Assembly: GCF_900114645.1 (NCBI RefSeq)
Contig: NZ_FOTR01000017.1
Coordinates: 1 to 64,000 of the forward strand
Direction: 5' to 3'
Source of the DNA: Gracilibacillus orientalis
GTDB lineage: Bacteria; Bacillota; Bacilli; Bacillales; Amphibacillaceae
DNA length: 64,000 bases
Shown here piece by piece: positions 52,701 through 61,192 of the stretch. The notes beneath the pieces are model-generated. The model did not search any database, was not told where the DNA came from, and saw nothing but the letters and a program-made list of their open reading frames with translations. Every line of letters begins with the position of its first letter. Position 1 is the stretch's first letter. The position numbers and the translations under genes are program-made.

Positions 52701-52743
52701 AAGTGGCGTGTTTTTCCTCTTCATGAGAAGAAGAAAAGCTTAA
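49729..52743 (+). CDS. Secreted, probably wall-anchored PAP2-type acid phosphatase
   Basis: About 1004 residues. A signal peptide (KKISILLLLAVLTMASFELPVQA) is followed by a class A phosphatase domain with all three signature motifs: K263 with RP (KYFFSSPRP), PSGH at 349-352, and R385 with H391 and D395 (RIVTGMHSPLD). Then come an autotransporter-associated beta-strand repeat (about 577-606: TKQGTGTLTLTGNNSYSGGT), an Asp/Pro/Glu linker (about 726-765), a beta-rich domain, and a C-terminal LPETA motif at 972 with a membrane helix and RRRK tail. The motif fits a class D sortase substrate. No sortase gene lies in the window. ATG 49738 is an alternative start. Confidence 0.87.
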   Translation: MKFMKKISILLLLAVLTMASFELPVQAASQYSEKEHSKPSKPQGTTEEINTDAPDVKKPLPAVDNGGNANDSILKNVAGTNPFISILDGFDQIWSMNQPDWRDGTALTIPGENGEIAKYGDGPTVYFDGYKNDETKLVADKNTYVNEEIRDPETWTANMKYVEDVTKNRTDEEALAAYYDDQRDKIYSMMEAYGPLANTYVDLVNPITSVVRSTEDMNVVLEESTVEDQGQGMGQWEGSELSDALDLVHLIRFRNPSSSNPSKYFFSSPRPYRMNSNGEVKEVVDESGLPDWDTIGSGESTVKELPSGGKKEMGERHYQQYETNVEVIPALEYVKRKAEDGRGKDGAFPSGHTSASYLSTFGFAYATPERYAEFLTRAAQMGENRIVTGMHSPLDVIGARIQATAMTAYAYNLSENQEVLNKAYNNAGEVFGELAASKEMSLYEYAHTVTEDYTFESAYDEEKWEDHEANKAFYREKLTYGLPQTGVKGLDPVVPKGAEVLLETRQPYLTDEQRREVLYTTEIESGYPVIDESNGWGRIDLVTASDGYGAFSSNVTVNMDASKGRFNAHDWWRNDITGSGMLTKQGTGTLTLTGNNSYSGGTLLQGGTLEAASATAFGEGDLYVENGAVLVNVDEPLNLNGNLTMEAGNLDIAINNDQTQLNVDGLVYLDGGDLNMDLSNYEIDKDTTITLMTADKVEGKLDSVTADDYEISVTYDDNSVVAHIKAVDTSDPGTPDPEDPENPVDPKDPESPKDPEETEDPKDSENSKDSEKQASLTLIPDITDGEASIETDSLYQLAEQGELRIDLLDHNDSVNLAFTSDQIKWLKENHITIIIQLKNVSLQLAASNFTNGSEAATIQLERLDDIDHALSVVYEFEIKQGEKQLNTFDEKVTLTFSVVSDNVNDKDQVQLFYLNPELEEWEAIGGEWQDGKVMAQTDHFSSYTVFEQEAIEQQPVTDDGQKEQEVQEGQKLPETATTIYQYLLAGFLLLLSGVFFLFMRRRKA

Positions 52744-52786
52744 TCGTTTATGTAGAGAAATATAAAAATATCACACTAATTAGAAA

Positions 52787-52987
52787 GAGGCTGGGGCAAA
52801 AGAGTAATTAGATAGGAAAAATCCGAACATTAATTTCTGAGTACACATAACGCTTCGGCAAAATACTTCGCTTTCCATGGGCACGGCTTCAGCTCGTGCT
52901 ATTCCCACAGGAGTCTGCGTATTTTGCCTACGCTTTGTCCAGATTGTTCGGATTATCGTTCTTCTTATTTAATTATGTCCCAGCCTC
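52787..52987. repeat. Long imperfect palindrome (family A repeat)
   Basis: The ends GAGGCTGGG (52787-52795) and CCCAGCCTC (52979-52987) are exact inverted repeats, and the interior is palindromic throughout: ATCCGAAC against GTTCGGAT, GCTTCGGCAAAATACTTCGC against GCGTATTTTGCC, CACGGCTTCAGCTCGTGCT, and CCATGGG against TTCCCACAGG. It ends in TTCTCTTTTT and may also terminate the phosphatase transcript. Confidence 0.75.
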
Positions 52988-53015
52988 TTCTCTTTTTCGG
53001 ACCATCTACCTCAAA

Positions 53016-53048
53016 TGAAAAAACCCTTCTCGTTTTTGAGAAGGGTTT
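53016..53048 (-). terminator. Terminator of the minus-strand ThDP enzyme operon
   Basis: AAACCCTTCTC (53021-53031) pairs with GAGAAGGGTTT (53038-53048). On the minus strand it is followed by a T run; on the plus strand the T run is weak. Confidence 0.8.
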
Positions 53049-53148
53049 GGTATTGTGAGATATAATTAATGTTTTGTGAACTATGTGATGCAGGACTAGT
53101 TCATTGAAATCTGAGGCACAAAAGGTTCAGCAAAGCCAATTCAAATCA

Positions 53149-53223
53149 TCATAAGTTATATTTTCGAGTATACCAATAACCTAAACCAAAAAATACTAGT
53201 ATTATAATGAAATGTGAACACAT
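53149..53223 (-). CDS. Possible 24-residue membrane miniprotein
   Basis: Twenty bases after the stop of the carboxymuconolactone-decarboxylase-like gene a 24-codon frame reads MCSHFIIILVFFGLGY then WYTRKYNL, a single hydrophobic helix with a basic end. There is no clear ribosome binding site. It lies before the operon terminator and could be co-transcribed. It may be chance. Confidence 0.25.
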   Translation of the reverse strand: MCSHFIIILVFFGLGYWYTRKYNL

Positions 53224-53244
53224 GCTATCTTACAAAATATAAGG

Positions 53245-53640
53245 TTACTCTTCCGCATAGGTAGGGTTTTCTTCTATAAAAACCTGATATGTATCTTTAA
53301 ACACAAATAATGCTGTCATGGCCTTCGGAAATCCTGCGTATCCACTACAATGATTAATTAATTCTAATATTTCATTTTTTGAAACACCAGCCCGTAGAGC
53401 GACACGATAGTGAAAAGTTAAATCAGTGCCTTGCTCTCCTTGTGAAATTAAGGATGAAAGGGTAATCAATGCTCTTTGTTTTAGGTCTAGCGAGTTATCT
53501 GAATAGAGATCTACATATCCAAACTCTAAGGCCAATTTAGCAAAGCGCGGTGAAAAATCTTGCACTTCTTTCATAACATTAACTCCATTTTCTCCTGATA
53601 TTTCTCCAAGATTTTTCCAACCTAATTGTTGTTTATCCAT
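53245..53640 (-). CDS. Carboxymuconolactone decarboxylase (AhpD-like) family protein
   Basis: A 131-residue protein of the CMD family. The core helices contain LDLKQRALITLSSLISQG and the diagnostic HYRVALRAGVSKNEIL and NHCSGYAGFPKAM segments. The peroxiredoxin-reductase CxxC of AhpD is absent, so a decarboxylase or isomerase-like role, or an unknown one, is more likely. It is 15 bases downstream of the ThDP enzyme gene, with its own GGAGGGAG site, and is surely in the same operon. Function inferred only at family level. Confidence 0.85.
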   Translation of the reverse strand: MDKQQLGWKNLGEISGENGVNVMKEVQDFSPRFAKLALEFGYVDLYSDNSLDLKQRALITLSSLISQGEQGTDLTFHYRVALRAGVSKNEILELINHCSGYAGFPKAMTALFVFKDTYQVFIEENPTYAEE

Positions 53641-53655
53641 TAGGTCTCCCTCCTT

Positions 53656-55329
53656 TTATTTAAATCTTAATTCGATAGGTGGCATTTCATCTTTTTGAAC
53701 CATTAATTCTATAACGGTAGGTAGATGTGGTTCTTCTAGCGCTTGTAACGTAGCTTTTTCAATCTCCTCTTCAGTAAAGCAACGGTGGCCTATAGCACCT
53801 AATGAGGTCGCTAGTTCGCTTGCATTTATTTCTGTATCAAAGGTTACCCCTACAGATTTACCGTGAATGGTTTTCATCCCTTTATCCAACATATCATACA
53901 TGCCATTATTAAAGACATAAATAATAACTGGTTGATTCTGGCAAACAGCTGTTGAGATTTCCAACCCATGCATAAAAAGGCATCCGTCTCCTGTGAAACA
54001 AGTAATTATCTTGTTTGGACTTGCTGCTTTTGCACCAATAGATAGACCAATCCCATTTCCCATAGCTCCAAATACATCGTCAAAAAAGAATGTACCAGGT
54101 TTACACACACTAAAGTGTCTTAAGGCATGAAACGTATGACTTCCATCATCCCCATAAGTAATTGTTTCAGAAGGTAATAGTGAGCGTAACAGTTTCATAC
54201 ACTTAGCTGCTGACAAAAATTCATTGTCCTCAGACGGATGATCGTTAAGGACATCTTCTATTTCAGTTTCATTTTTGAACGTGATTTTTTTAGGACTTTC
54301 AGGAGTGTAATGCAATATATGTTGAAGATTTTTTTTCGCATCTCCATTTATCATGAGAGTCTCAGATGGTATGGACTTCCCAACAAAGGTAGAATCAACA
54401 TCAAATTGAATAACCTTCGTTGGGAAATTGTCCTCATGAAAGCTAGCAGTAGACATGTCACTAAGTTTGGAACCAATCACAATTAATAAATCGATCCCAT
54501 TTTCTAAATAATCAGAAGCTGCTTGCGCTCCTCCAAGCCCTAATGTTCCTAATGAAAGAGGGTGGTGAGAAACGAAAGTTCCCTTTCCGCCTGGTGTAGT
54601 CATCACAGGGATATTCCATATTTCAGCTAGACGTTGTATTTCTGGATAGGCCTTCGCCCCATGGGCTCCTTTTCCAATTAATAACGCTGGACGATAAGCT
54701 TTTTCTAGCATGGAGAAGAATTTAGAGATATTGCCAGAAATAATAGGGTCTTCTACTTTTAAATAGTTCATTTGACTAGAGATTATATCTTTTTGAAGTA
54801 TGTCTGAAGGAATAGATAAATGTACAGGCCCTTTGGGTCCAGACATAGCTTTTTCCAAAGCGTGTTGTAGATATAGATGAAGATTATCTTCGCTTTCCAC
54901 TTTGGCACTAAATTTTGTTACCGGCTTAAAAACATCTACTAAATTAGTACCAAAAACACTAGAATCTTGACTTAACGCTCTCCCTGATTGTTTAAGCGGA
55001 GGGTGTCCTGTTATAAACAATACTGGCGCATTAAAAGCTGATGCTTGTGCAGCAGAAGTAACCATATTTGTTCCTCCTGGTCCAGAAGTGCCTACAGCAA
55101 CACCCAAGGTATTGTTTTGCAAGGCATAGCCAATAGCCATGAACCCTGCACCACACTCATGACGTGATAAGACAAACTCCATTTCTTTTTCGTCTATAGA
55201 GAAAACTAGTGGAATAACACTTTTCCCAGGAACTCCAAAGACCTTCGTACAACCTTGTCCTTTAATAAAGTCTGTAATAATTTCTGATGCTTTTAATTGT
55301 TCACTTGTTTCATTTAAGATATTCTTCAT
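53656..55329 (-). CDS. Thiamine diphosphate-dependent enzyme (acetolactate synthase/benzoylformate decarboxylase-like)
   Basis: A 557-residue protein with the three-domain ThDP layout: N-terminal Pyr domain with the catalytic Glu in SRHECGAGFMA (about residue 60) and GTSGPGGTN, a central domain, and a C-terminal PP domain with the ThDP motif GDG (447-449) ending in NN about 26 residues later. Many residues resemble acetolactate synthase large subunits, but there is no small subunit or ilv context. Pairing with a CMD-family protein suggests a decarboxylase or lyase for an aromatic or keto acid; the substrate is unknown. ATG behind GAGGTGA on the minus strand. Confidence 0.85.
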   Translation of the reverse strand: MKNILNETSEQLKASEIITDFIKGQGCTKVFGVPGKSVIPLVFSIDEKEMEFVLSRHECGAGFMAIGYALQNNTLGVAVGTSGPGGTNMVTSAAQASAFNAPVLFITGHPPLKQSGRALSQDSSVFGTNLVDVFKPVTKFSAKVESEDNLHLYLQHALEKAMSGPKGPVHLSIPSDILQKDIISSQMNYLKVEDPIISGNISKFFSMLEKAYRPALLIGKGAHGAKAYPEIQRLAEIWNIPVMTTPGGKGTFVSHHPLSLGTLGLGGAQAASDYLENGIDLLIVIGSKLSDMSTASFHEDNFPTKVIQFDVDSTFVGKSIPSETLMINGDAKKNLQHILHYTPESPKKITFKNETEIEDVLNDHPSEDNEFLSAAKCMKLLRSLLPSETITYGDDGSHTFHALRHFSVCKPGTFFFDDVFGAMGNGIGLSIGAKAASPNKIITCFTGDGCLFMHGLEISTAVCQNQPVIIYVFNNGMYDMLDKGMKTIHGKSVGVTFDTEINASELATSLGAIGHRCFTEEEIEKATLQALEEPHLPTVIELMVQKDEMPPIELRFK

Positions 55330-56081
55330 ATTATTACTTCACCTCTTTGGAAAGATTATTGTTGAGATTGTCCCAGGTTCATAGGAATATCTTCATTCAG
55401 AGAGTTTAAAATACCCGCTCTTTCACAGGGGGTTATGGTTCTAGCATATTTTATAATTGTTCTTTGGGCATAGTTAAATTTACAATGGAATCTAGTTCTG
55501 TTGGTTCCCCTTGTGATTCAAAGGCCATCGTAAGGGGCTTATTCCATTGCAGCTAATTCTTGCCCTTGTTTCTACTCATAATACAAAGGAATGGACAAAA
55601 GAATACCCCGGATCCTGGTGATAATTCATTGGTGGCTTCTACAGTGGTTTTCTCTTCCTACAAGCAACTACTACTCTTAAAAAAACTAACGATATACCCC
55701 CCTATAAATTGAAAAATTGGGATTTAAGTGTAATCTTGGTGTATAATGTAACTTTAACATATTAATAGAAAGAAAAGTGTTGTAATTTATCTAATTTTGT
55801 TAGAATTTAAACTTTTTTGTATTTTAAATCAAAAAATCCTAACACTATGATATGACTTAAAGGAATTTTTAGATCATTATACGTATGATTGTGGCTATAT
55901 TTAATCGATAACCATTCTCCACTCTATATTAATTTTTAAAGGTTAAAGGACTCTGAGTTACTTTTTATCGAAAATGATTTAACCAATGTAAATAATCTGT
56001 AATGTTTATGGAGAACTTTCATGTGGAATTATCTAATACAAATAGAATACTAACTCTATACCTAAGGAGGAGTGTTTGGTA
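55330..56081. other. Long non-coding stretch between divergent operons
   Basis: No convincing gene in 750 bases. A TATAAT box at about 55741 (plus strand) has no associated gene for 330 bases. Part of the minus strand (55380-55480) reads GILNSLNEDIPMNL, which could be a decayed gene end, but the evidence is weak. The last 15 bases hold the ribosome binding site of the next gene. Confidence 0.4.
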
Positions 56082-56594
56082 ATGCCCAAAATAGCAACAG
56101 TGATTACAGATATGTTTGAAGATGTCGAGTATACTTCACCAGCGAGAGAATTCGAAGGTGTAGGTCATAAAGTCGTAACGATAGAAAAAGAAGCAGGCAA
56201 AACTGTCAAAGGTAAACAAGGTGATGCAACTGTTACAATCGATTATGGAATTGACGATGTGTCACCGGAGGATTTTGATGCATTGTTCATTCCGGGAGGA
56301 TTTTCTCCTGATATACTGAGAGCGGATGATCGCTTTGTAAAATTCGCTAAGCATTTCATGGATGAAAAGAAACCGGTATTCGCTATTTGCCACGGACCTC
56401 AGTTATTAATTACAGCTAAAGCACTGGAGGGACGTGATGTAACAGGTTACCAGTCGATCCTGGTCGACTTAGAATACGCAGGTGCTAAAGTGCACGATGA
56501 AAGAGTGGTCGTTTGCGGTGATCAATTGGTTACCAGCAGACAGCCAGATGATATTCCGGCGTTTATTGAGGAATCACTTCAACTATTGCCATAA
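56082..56594 (+). CDS. DJ-1/PfpI family protein
   Basis: A 170-residue member of the DJ-1/PfpI superfamily, cytosolic proteins with glyoxalase, deglycase, chaperone or protease activities. The nucleophile elbow Cys is in FAICHGPQLL, and the conserved Glu in the first helix region (AREFEGVGHKV or the preceding FEDVEY). The fold order, with IPGGFSPDILR and the C-terminal TSRQPDDIPAFIEE, matches the YhbO/PfpI (general stress protein 18) subgroup. ATG 56082 is 11 bases after AAGGAGG; TTG 56076 is an alternative. It is monocistronic and followed by a terminator. Confidence 0.88.
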   Translation: MPKIATVITDMFEDVEYTSPAREFEGVGHKVVTIEKEAGKTVKGKQGDATVTIDYGIDDVSPEDFDALFIPGGFSPDILRADDRFVKFAKHFMDEKKPVFAICHGPQLLITAKALEGRDVTGYQSILVDLEYAGAKVHDERVVVCGDQLVTSRQPDDIPAFIEESLQLLP

Positions 56595-56603
56595 AGATTA
56601 CAA

Positions 56604-56641
56604 TTCCCCGTGAGTCAAATTAGACTTGCGGGGATTTTTTT
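56604..56641 (+). terminator. Terminator after the PfpI gene
   Basis: CCCCGTGAGTC pairs with GACTTGCGGGG (one internal mismatch), followed by a run of T residues. The stretch from here to 56934 holds no gene that I can support. Confidence 0.88.
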
Positions 56642-56934
56642 ATTCACAGCTAATTAGAAAGAACGGTGGATATCTGTTTAGTAAACTCCAAAATTTCACT
56701 TCTTTAAAAAATCCACCTATGAACAGTATCTCCACACAGTCTAAATTGTTTTGGTATATAAATTGTAAGAATGGTTGGTTGTTACCGCTTACATTATTGT
56801 TTAATCTGGAATAGAACCATCTAACCATTCTAATAAATGGAGAGGAGGAACAGCTTTCCTTAACAAAAGCTCTAAAACCATATACCGATAGAAGCTGCTG
56901 CCAGTCGTGACAATTTAAATAATGGAGGTATAAT

Positions 56935-59900
56935 ATGAGGCGATCTTTCTATTTTATGCTATGTTTTGTTATTTGTTTTTCTATACTGCCTATTTTGAAT
57001 CCCATTGTCAATGCAGCTGAGGAGACAGAGCTTCTGGCCTTTCCGGGTGCTGAAGGCTTTGGACAGTATACTAAAGGTGGCCGTGGCGGTGAAGTCTATC
57101 ATGTGACCAGTTATGAGCTGACAGGTCCTGGCACTTTCCATGATGCACTGACAACTGCTGGTGATACTCCTCGTACCATTGTGTTTGATATATCCGGGAA
57201 TATTACAATACCGCAAATCATCGTAAGAAATAAGTCTAATATCACCATAGCTGGTCAAACGGCACCGGGAGACGGTGTAACCATAAAAGGAAATAATGTT
57301 CGCTTTATTGATAGTAACGATATTATTATCCGCTATATGCGTTTTCGATTAGGGAAAAATGACTTCCAAGATGATGCTTTATATTTTGAAGATAGTCAAA
57401 ATGTCATCATAGACCATTCCTCGTTTTCGTGGGGAACGGACGAAAATTTATCCATATTAAGTAAGAGTTATGAAAATCCAGAATCGAAAAATATTACCGT
57501 ACAATGGTCCATCATCTCGGAAGGGCTTTTAACGCATTCTATGGGTGGGCTAATTGAGATGAATACCATAACGATGCACCATAACCTTTATGCTCATAAC
57601 AATGACAGAAATCCCAAAACAAAAGGACAAATCGACTTTGTAAATAACGTTGTATACAATTGGGGGCAATATCCTTATGTCGCTGGTGGTGAATCAGGTA
57701 CAAAAGGATACGGAAATGTTGAAGGGAATTATTTTATCGCAGGTGTTAATTCGGGCAACCCTGAATATGCAGTAGTACGTGGAAATGAAAACTATAGCTT
57801 GTTTCTTGATAACAACCGGATTGACAGTAACAAAAATGGTGTTTTAGATGGAACAGACACAGGGACAGATATGATGGAAGCAGAAAGACCCAGTGTTATT
57901 GTTGATGAACGTTTTGAATATCCTTTAACGAATACAGAGGAGCCTGAGGAAGCCTACGAACACGTTTTAGGATTTGCTGGTTCATCATTAGTAAGAGACA
58001 GTGTAGACCAAAGAGTGATCCATGATGTCAGAAACCAAACAGGGGCCATTATTGGACATGAAAATGATGTTGGTGGTTTCCCGGTACTAGAAAAAGGGAC
58101 AGCTCCGGAAGATACGGATCAAGATGGCATGCCTGATGACTGGGAGTTAGCGCAAGGGCTTGACCCGAATAACCCAGAGGATAGAAATGGAGACAAAAGT
58201 GGTAATGGTTATACTAATTTGGAGGATTATTTAAATGAAGTAGCTGCACAGACGTTTCCAGAGAATTATCCAATGGAACCTCCTGTTTGGTCTGGAGATC
58301 CATTTGTTCCACCAGAAGAAGAAACTGATCCAGAGCCGGAACCAGACCCTGAACCATTACCAGTAATGGATGGGGAAATTACGAAAAATGTAGTGATCAA
58401 TGATAATAGTAGTGGCGGTAGTGTAAATGCAGGTAATTGGTCTGTCGAAGATAATCTTCAAGTTGGAGACTTGGTAGCGGGAGATAGGGATTCCTATCGA
58501 TTTACCACCATTCCAGATGAATTACAAGGTGTGGAATGGATTCGTTCAGCAGTCAATTCCAGAAGTGCTACGAGTGAAGATTTAGTTTCCTTTTATTTAG
58601 CTGCTGATGCCAATGTCTATGTTGCTCATGATTCAAGAGTAAGTTCAAAGCCGGAATGGTTATCATCTGAATATGAGGATACTGGACAAACGATGGAAGA
58701 TGATCAACCAGTGACGTTTGAACTTTATAAGAAGCACTATCCTGCTGGATCTTTTGTAGTAATGGGGCCAAATAATAACAGTAGCCGAATGAATTATTTT
58801 GCGCTAATCCAACCAACAAACCAACAGGAAGAGCCACCTGCTGTAAGTCCCGGTGATCTGGAAGCAGAAGTAGGAGCAGGTCAAGTTTCACTGAACTGGT
58901 CGTCTGTTGATGAAGCGGAGGAGTATTTAATCTATCGTTCTTCGTCAAAAGATCCTTCTTTTCGAGCTATCGCATCAACTGAAGCAAATAATTATCAGGA
59001 TGATAAGGTAGAATTAGGTGTTTCTTATCAATATAAGGTATCTGCTATAAATGCCGGAGGAGAATCTGAACTATCAGAACTAACGGAAGTCTTTTTCTTT
59101 GATCCAAATGAACCGGCACCTGTTGCACCAACCGATCTAACTGTCACAGAAACAAAAAGTATAACGGTTATGTTAGAGTGGCAACCAGTAGAAGATGCGA
59201 TTAGTTACGGTATCTTCAGGTCTACTGACCCAGACGGGGACTTTACTAAAGTAGCCAATACGACGAATGCTTCATATACGGATAAACCGGTGGATCCATC
59301 TACAACCTATTACTATAAAGTGTCGACAACAAGTATTGGTGGAGAATCCGAAATGTCGAGCGAAGTAAGTACAACAACCGAAGAGGCTATTAGCCTTCCG
59401 GATGTGCCAAAAGGTCTTTCTACTGGAGAAATAACAACCTCTACGTTTGAAATCCAGTGGGAATCTTTAGATGAAGCAGAGAGCTATGATATCTATCGAA
59501 AGGCGAATGAAGAAAGTGGATATAGTAAATTAGCCAGTGTATATACTTCCACCTACAAGGATGAAAGTGTAAGTATCAGTCGTACAGGATACAGCTACAA
59601 AATACTGGCGGTTAACGAAATGGGAGAGTCAGACCTGTCGGAAGAGATTAATGTGGACATGCCTCTGCCTGAAACACCATCCGATTTAAAAGTTACACTG
59701 GCAGGTAAGGATTTTGTTGGTTTGGCTTGGACATCAAACGGTGGTGCAAATCAGTACAATATTTATCGGGAAACGGATGGGGAGGTTGAAAATCTTGGTT
59801 ATGCCAAGGTAGATAGCTACTATGATCGTACGGCAGAACCAGGGGTCACTTACACGTATTACATTAAAGCAGAAAATGCTAGTGGCGAATCAGAACAATC

Positions 59901-60186
59901 AAATGCAGTACAAGTAACATCAAGTCAAATTACGGTTTTAACCAATTACATGCAGCAATATGAAAAAACTGGCGATATAACAGGAGCGGTTGTGTCTCAA
60001 CTAACCGAAACCTTAAAACAAGTAGAACATCATTTAGCTAAAGGCTCAACTCGAAAAGCGATAAAATTTATATCCAAGTATATTGAGCAACTTAATAAAG
60101 AGGTAAATGAAGAAAACATTTCACCATTAGCAAGTGCATATTTAAAACATTATGCAGAATCATTTAGGGAAGAGTTGAATAATTAA
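56935..60186 (+). CDS. Secreted pectate lyase with fibronectin type III and FIMAH domains
   Basis: About 1083 residues, secreted (signal peptide to about residue 28, VNAAEE). Residues about 35-330 are a right-handed beta-helix polysaccharide lyase: FPGAEGFGQYTKGGRGG, a Ca-binding WGTDENL near 166, and HHNLYAHNNDRNPK (about 215-228) with the likely catalytic Arg225. A calcium-binding stretch (DTDQDGMPDDWELAQGLDP, about 394-412) follows, then a PEPEPDPEP linker, a beta domain (about 480-630), four FN3 repeats (about 640-1000), and a C-terminal domain with VEHHLAKGSTRKAI that resembles FIMAH. It probably degrades plant pectin outside the cell. Single gene with its own terminator. Confidence 0.87.
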   Translation: MRRSFYFMLCFVICFSILPILNPIVNAAEETELLAFPGAEGFGQYTKGGRGGEVYHVTSYELTGPGTFHDALTTAGDTPRTIVFDISGNITIPQIIVRNKSNITIAGQTAPGDGVTIKGNNVRFIDSNDIIIRYMRFRLGKNDFQDDALYFEDSQNVIIDHSSFSWGTDENLSILSKSYENPESKNITVQWSIISEGLLTHSMGGLIEMNTITMHHNLYAHNNDRNPKTKGQIDFVNNVVYNWGQYPYVAGGESGTKGYGNVEGNYFIAGVNSGNPEYAVVRGNENYSLFLDNNRIDSNKNGVLDGTDTGTDMMEAERPSVIVDERFEYPLTNTEEPEEAYEHVLGFAGSSLVRDSVDQRVIHDVRNQTGAIIGHENDVGGFPVLEKGTAPEDTDQDGMPDDWELAQGLDPNNPEDRNGDKSGNGYTNLEDYLNEVAAQTFPENYPMEPPVWSGDPFVPPEEETDPEPEPDPEPLPVMDGEITKNVVINDNSSGGSVNAGNWSVEDNLQVGDLVAGDRDSYRFTTIPDELQGVEWIRSAVNSRSATSEDLVSFYLAADANVYVAHDSRVSSKPEWLSSEYEDTGQTMEDDQPVTFELYKKHYPAGSFVVMGPNNNSSRMNYFALIQPTNQQEEPPAVSPGDLEAEVGAGQVSLNWSSVDEAEEYLIYRSSSKDPSFRAIASTEANNYQDDKVELGVSYQYKVSAINAGGESELSELTEVFFFDPNEPAPVAPTDLTVTETKSITVMLEWQPVEDAISYGIFRSTDPDGDFTKVANTTNASYTDKPVDPSTTYYYKVSTTSIGGESEMSSEVSTTTEEAISLPDVPKGLSTGEITTSTFEIQWESLDEAESYDIYRKANEESGYSKLASVYTSTYKDESVSISRTGYSYKILAVNEMGESDLSEEINVDMPLPETPSDLKVTLAGKDFVGLAWTSNGGANQYNIYRETDGEVENLGYAKVDSYYDRTAEPGVTYTYYIKAENASGESEQSNAVQVTSSQITVLTNYMQQYEKTGDITGAVVSQLTETLKQVEHHLAKGSTRKAIKFISKYIEQLNKEVNEENISPLASAYLKHYAESFREELNN

Positions 60187-60210
60187 AATAAAAGGTTTCA
60201 CTTTTTGAAC

Positions 60211-60253
60211 AAGGGCAGTAACCCTTCCATATGGGGGTTATTGCCCGTTTTTT
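60211..60253 (+). terminator. Terminator after the pectate lyase gene
   Basis: GGGCAGTAACCC pairs with GGGGTTATTGCCC followed by a T run. Confidence 0.9.
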
Positions 60254-60277
60254 CTGATTAGTCTTATGCAGCTGATT

Positions 60278-61192
60278 CTAATTATTGGATAGCTGTATTT
60301 CTTTAGGTAGCTCCTTTGAAGCATCTGGTACTTTACGAGGGGTGTAATCAACCATGTCTGAAGAATAAATTTCAATGATTACTTTACCACCTAGTGTCTT
60401 AGATCGGATAAGTAATGGTTGATTAAAATTATTTTTAAACGTGAAATCAGGCCCATACCAGCTAACCGTTGCATCGCGTCCAGGCGGAACATAAGGTACC
60501 CTCTTACTATGAGAATATCGTTGCATAATTTGTGCTCCGGCACGGTCAACTGCATTAAAGAGAGTGGAAGACACTTGGCAAATCCCTCCACCTATGCCTT
60601 CCGATACTTCTCCTTTTACAATCTCAGGAGCAGGCATATACCCTTTCTCTTTTGTCCTTTTTCCAACAACCTTGTTAAAAGAAAAGGTCTTACCAGGAAA
60701 TACAACATGGTTATTAATTGCTTCTGCTGAAAGAGAAATATTATGGGATCTTTCCTTGTTATTTGTATTAAAGTAGGTAATATATTGACCTATTTGTTGC
60801 GTTCGAATATTTGCCAGTAGCTCACTGTCTACATTTGGGTGTATTTTAAGTATTGGAGCTTCGATCCTGGCAGGCTCATTTTTAAAAATAAAGGCATAAA
60901 ACAGTTCTTTAAATTTTTGGCGATGTAATTTATAACCGACTTGTCCAGGGACAATCACTCCATTTTTGTCGAGTGTTGCATCTACTGGTTCTTGGTAGAT
61001 TTCTTGATCAAATTCTTTTATAAACTGTATATATTTGTCTTCATCAATCACTGGCTCATCAAACATAGGTACCATAAATTCAGCACGACTGACACTTGTA
61101 ATTGGTTCACCTTGATATGTCACCACTAATTCACTATTCATGACGCTTTGATTAAGAAATAAATAAAGAATCGTTAAACATGTAATTTTCAT
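60278..61192 (-). CDS. VanW family protein
   Basis: A 304-residue probably exported protein: a short hydrophobic N-terminus (ITCLTILYLFL), then about 120 residues of a putative peptidoglycan-binding region, then the VanW domain with FSFNKVVGKRTKEKGY, GGGICQVSSTLFNA and VPPGRDATVSW. VanW proteins occur with some vancomycin resistance clusters and widely in Firmicutes; the function is unknown. No van genes are nearby. ATG behind AGGAGG on the minus strand. Confidence 0.88.
   Translation of the reverse strand: MKITCLTILYLFLNQSVMNSELVVTYQGEPITSVSRAEFMVPMFDEPVIDEDKYIQFIKEFDQEIYQEPVDATLDKNGVIVPGQVGYKLHRQKFKELFYAFIFKNEPARIEAPILKIHPNVDSELLANIRTQQIGQYITYFNTNNKERSHNISLSAEAINNHVVFPGKTFSFNKVVGKRTKEKGYMPAPEIVKGEVSEGIGGGICQVSSTLFNAVDRAGAQIMQRYSHSKRVPYVPPGRDATVSWYGPDFTFKNNFNQPLLIRSKTLGGKVIIEIYSSDMVDYTPRKVPDASKELPKEIQLSNN

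Noticed and set aside
56626-56828. Two opposed 62-codon frames between the PfpI and pectate lyase genes
   Set aside because: They overlap each other in antisense, start inside a terminator, and show no conserved pattern.
60278-61192. VanW gene as evidence of vancomycin resistance
   Set aside because: No vanR, vanS, vanH, ligase or vanX gene lies nearby, and VanW proteins are common in susceptible Firmicutes.
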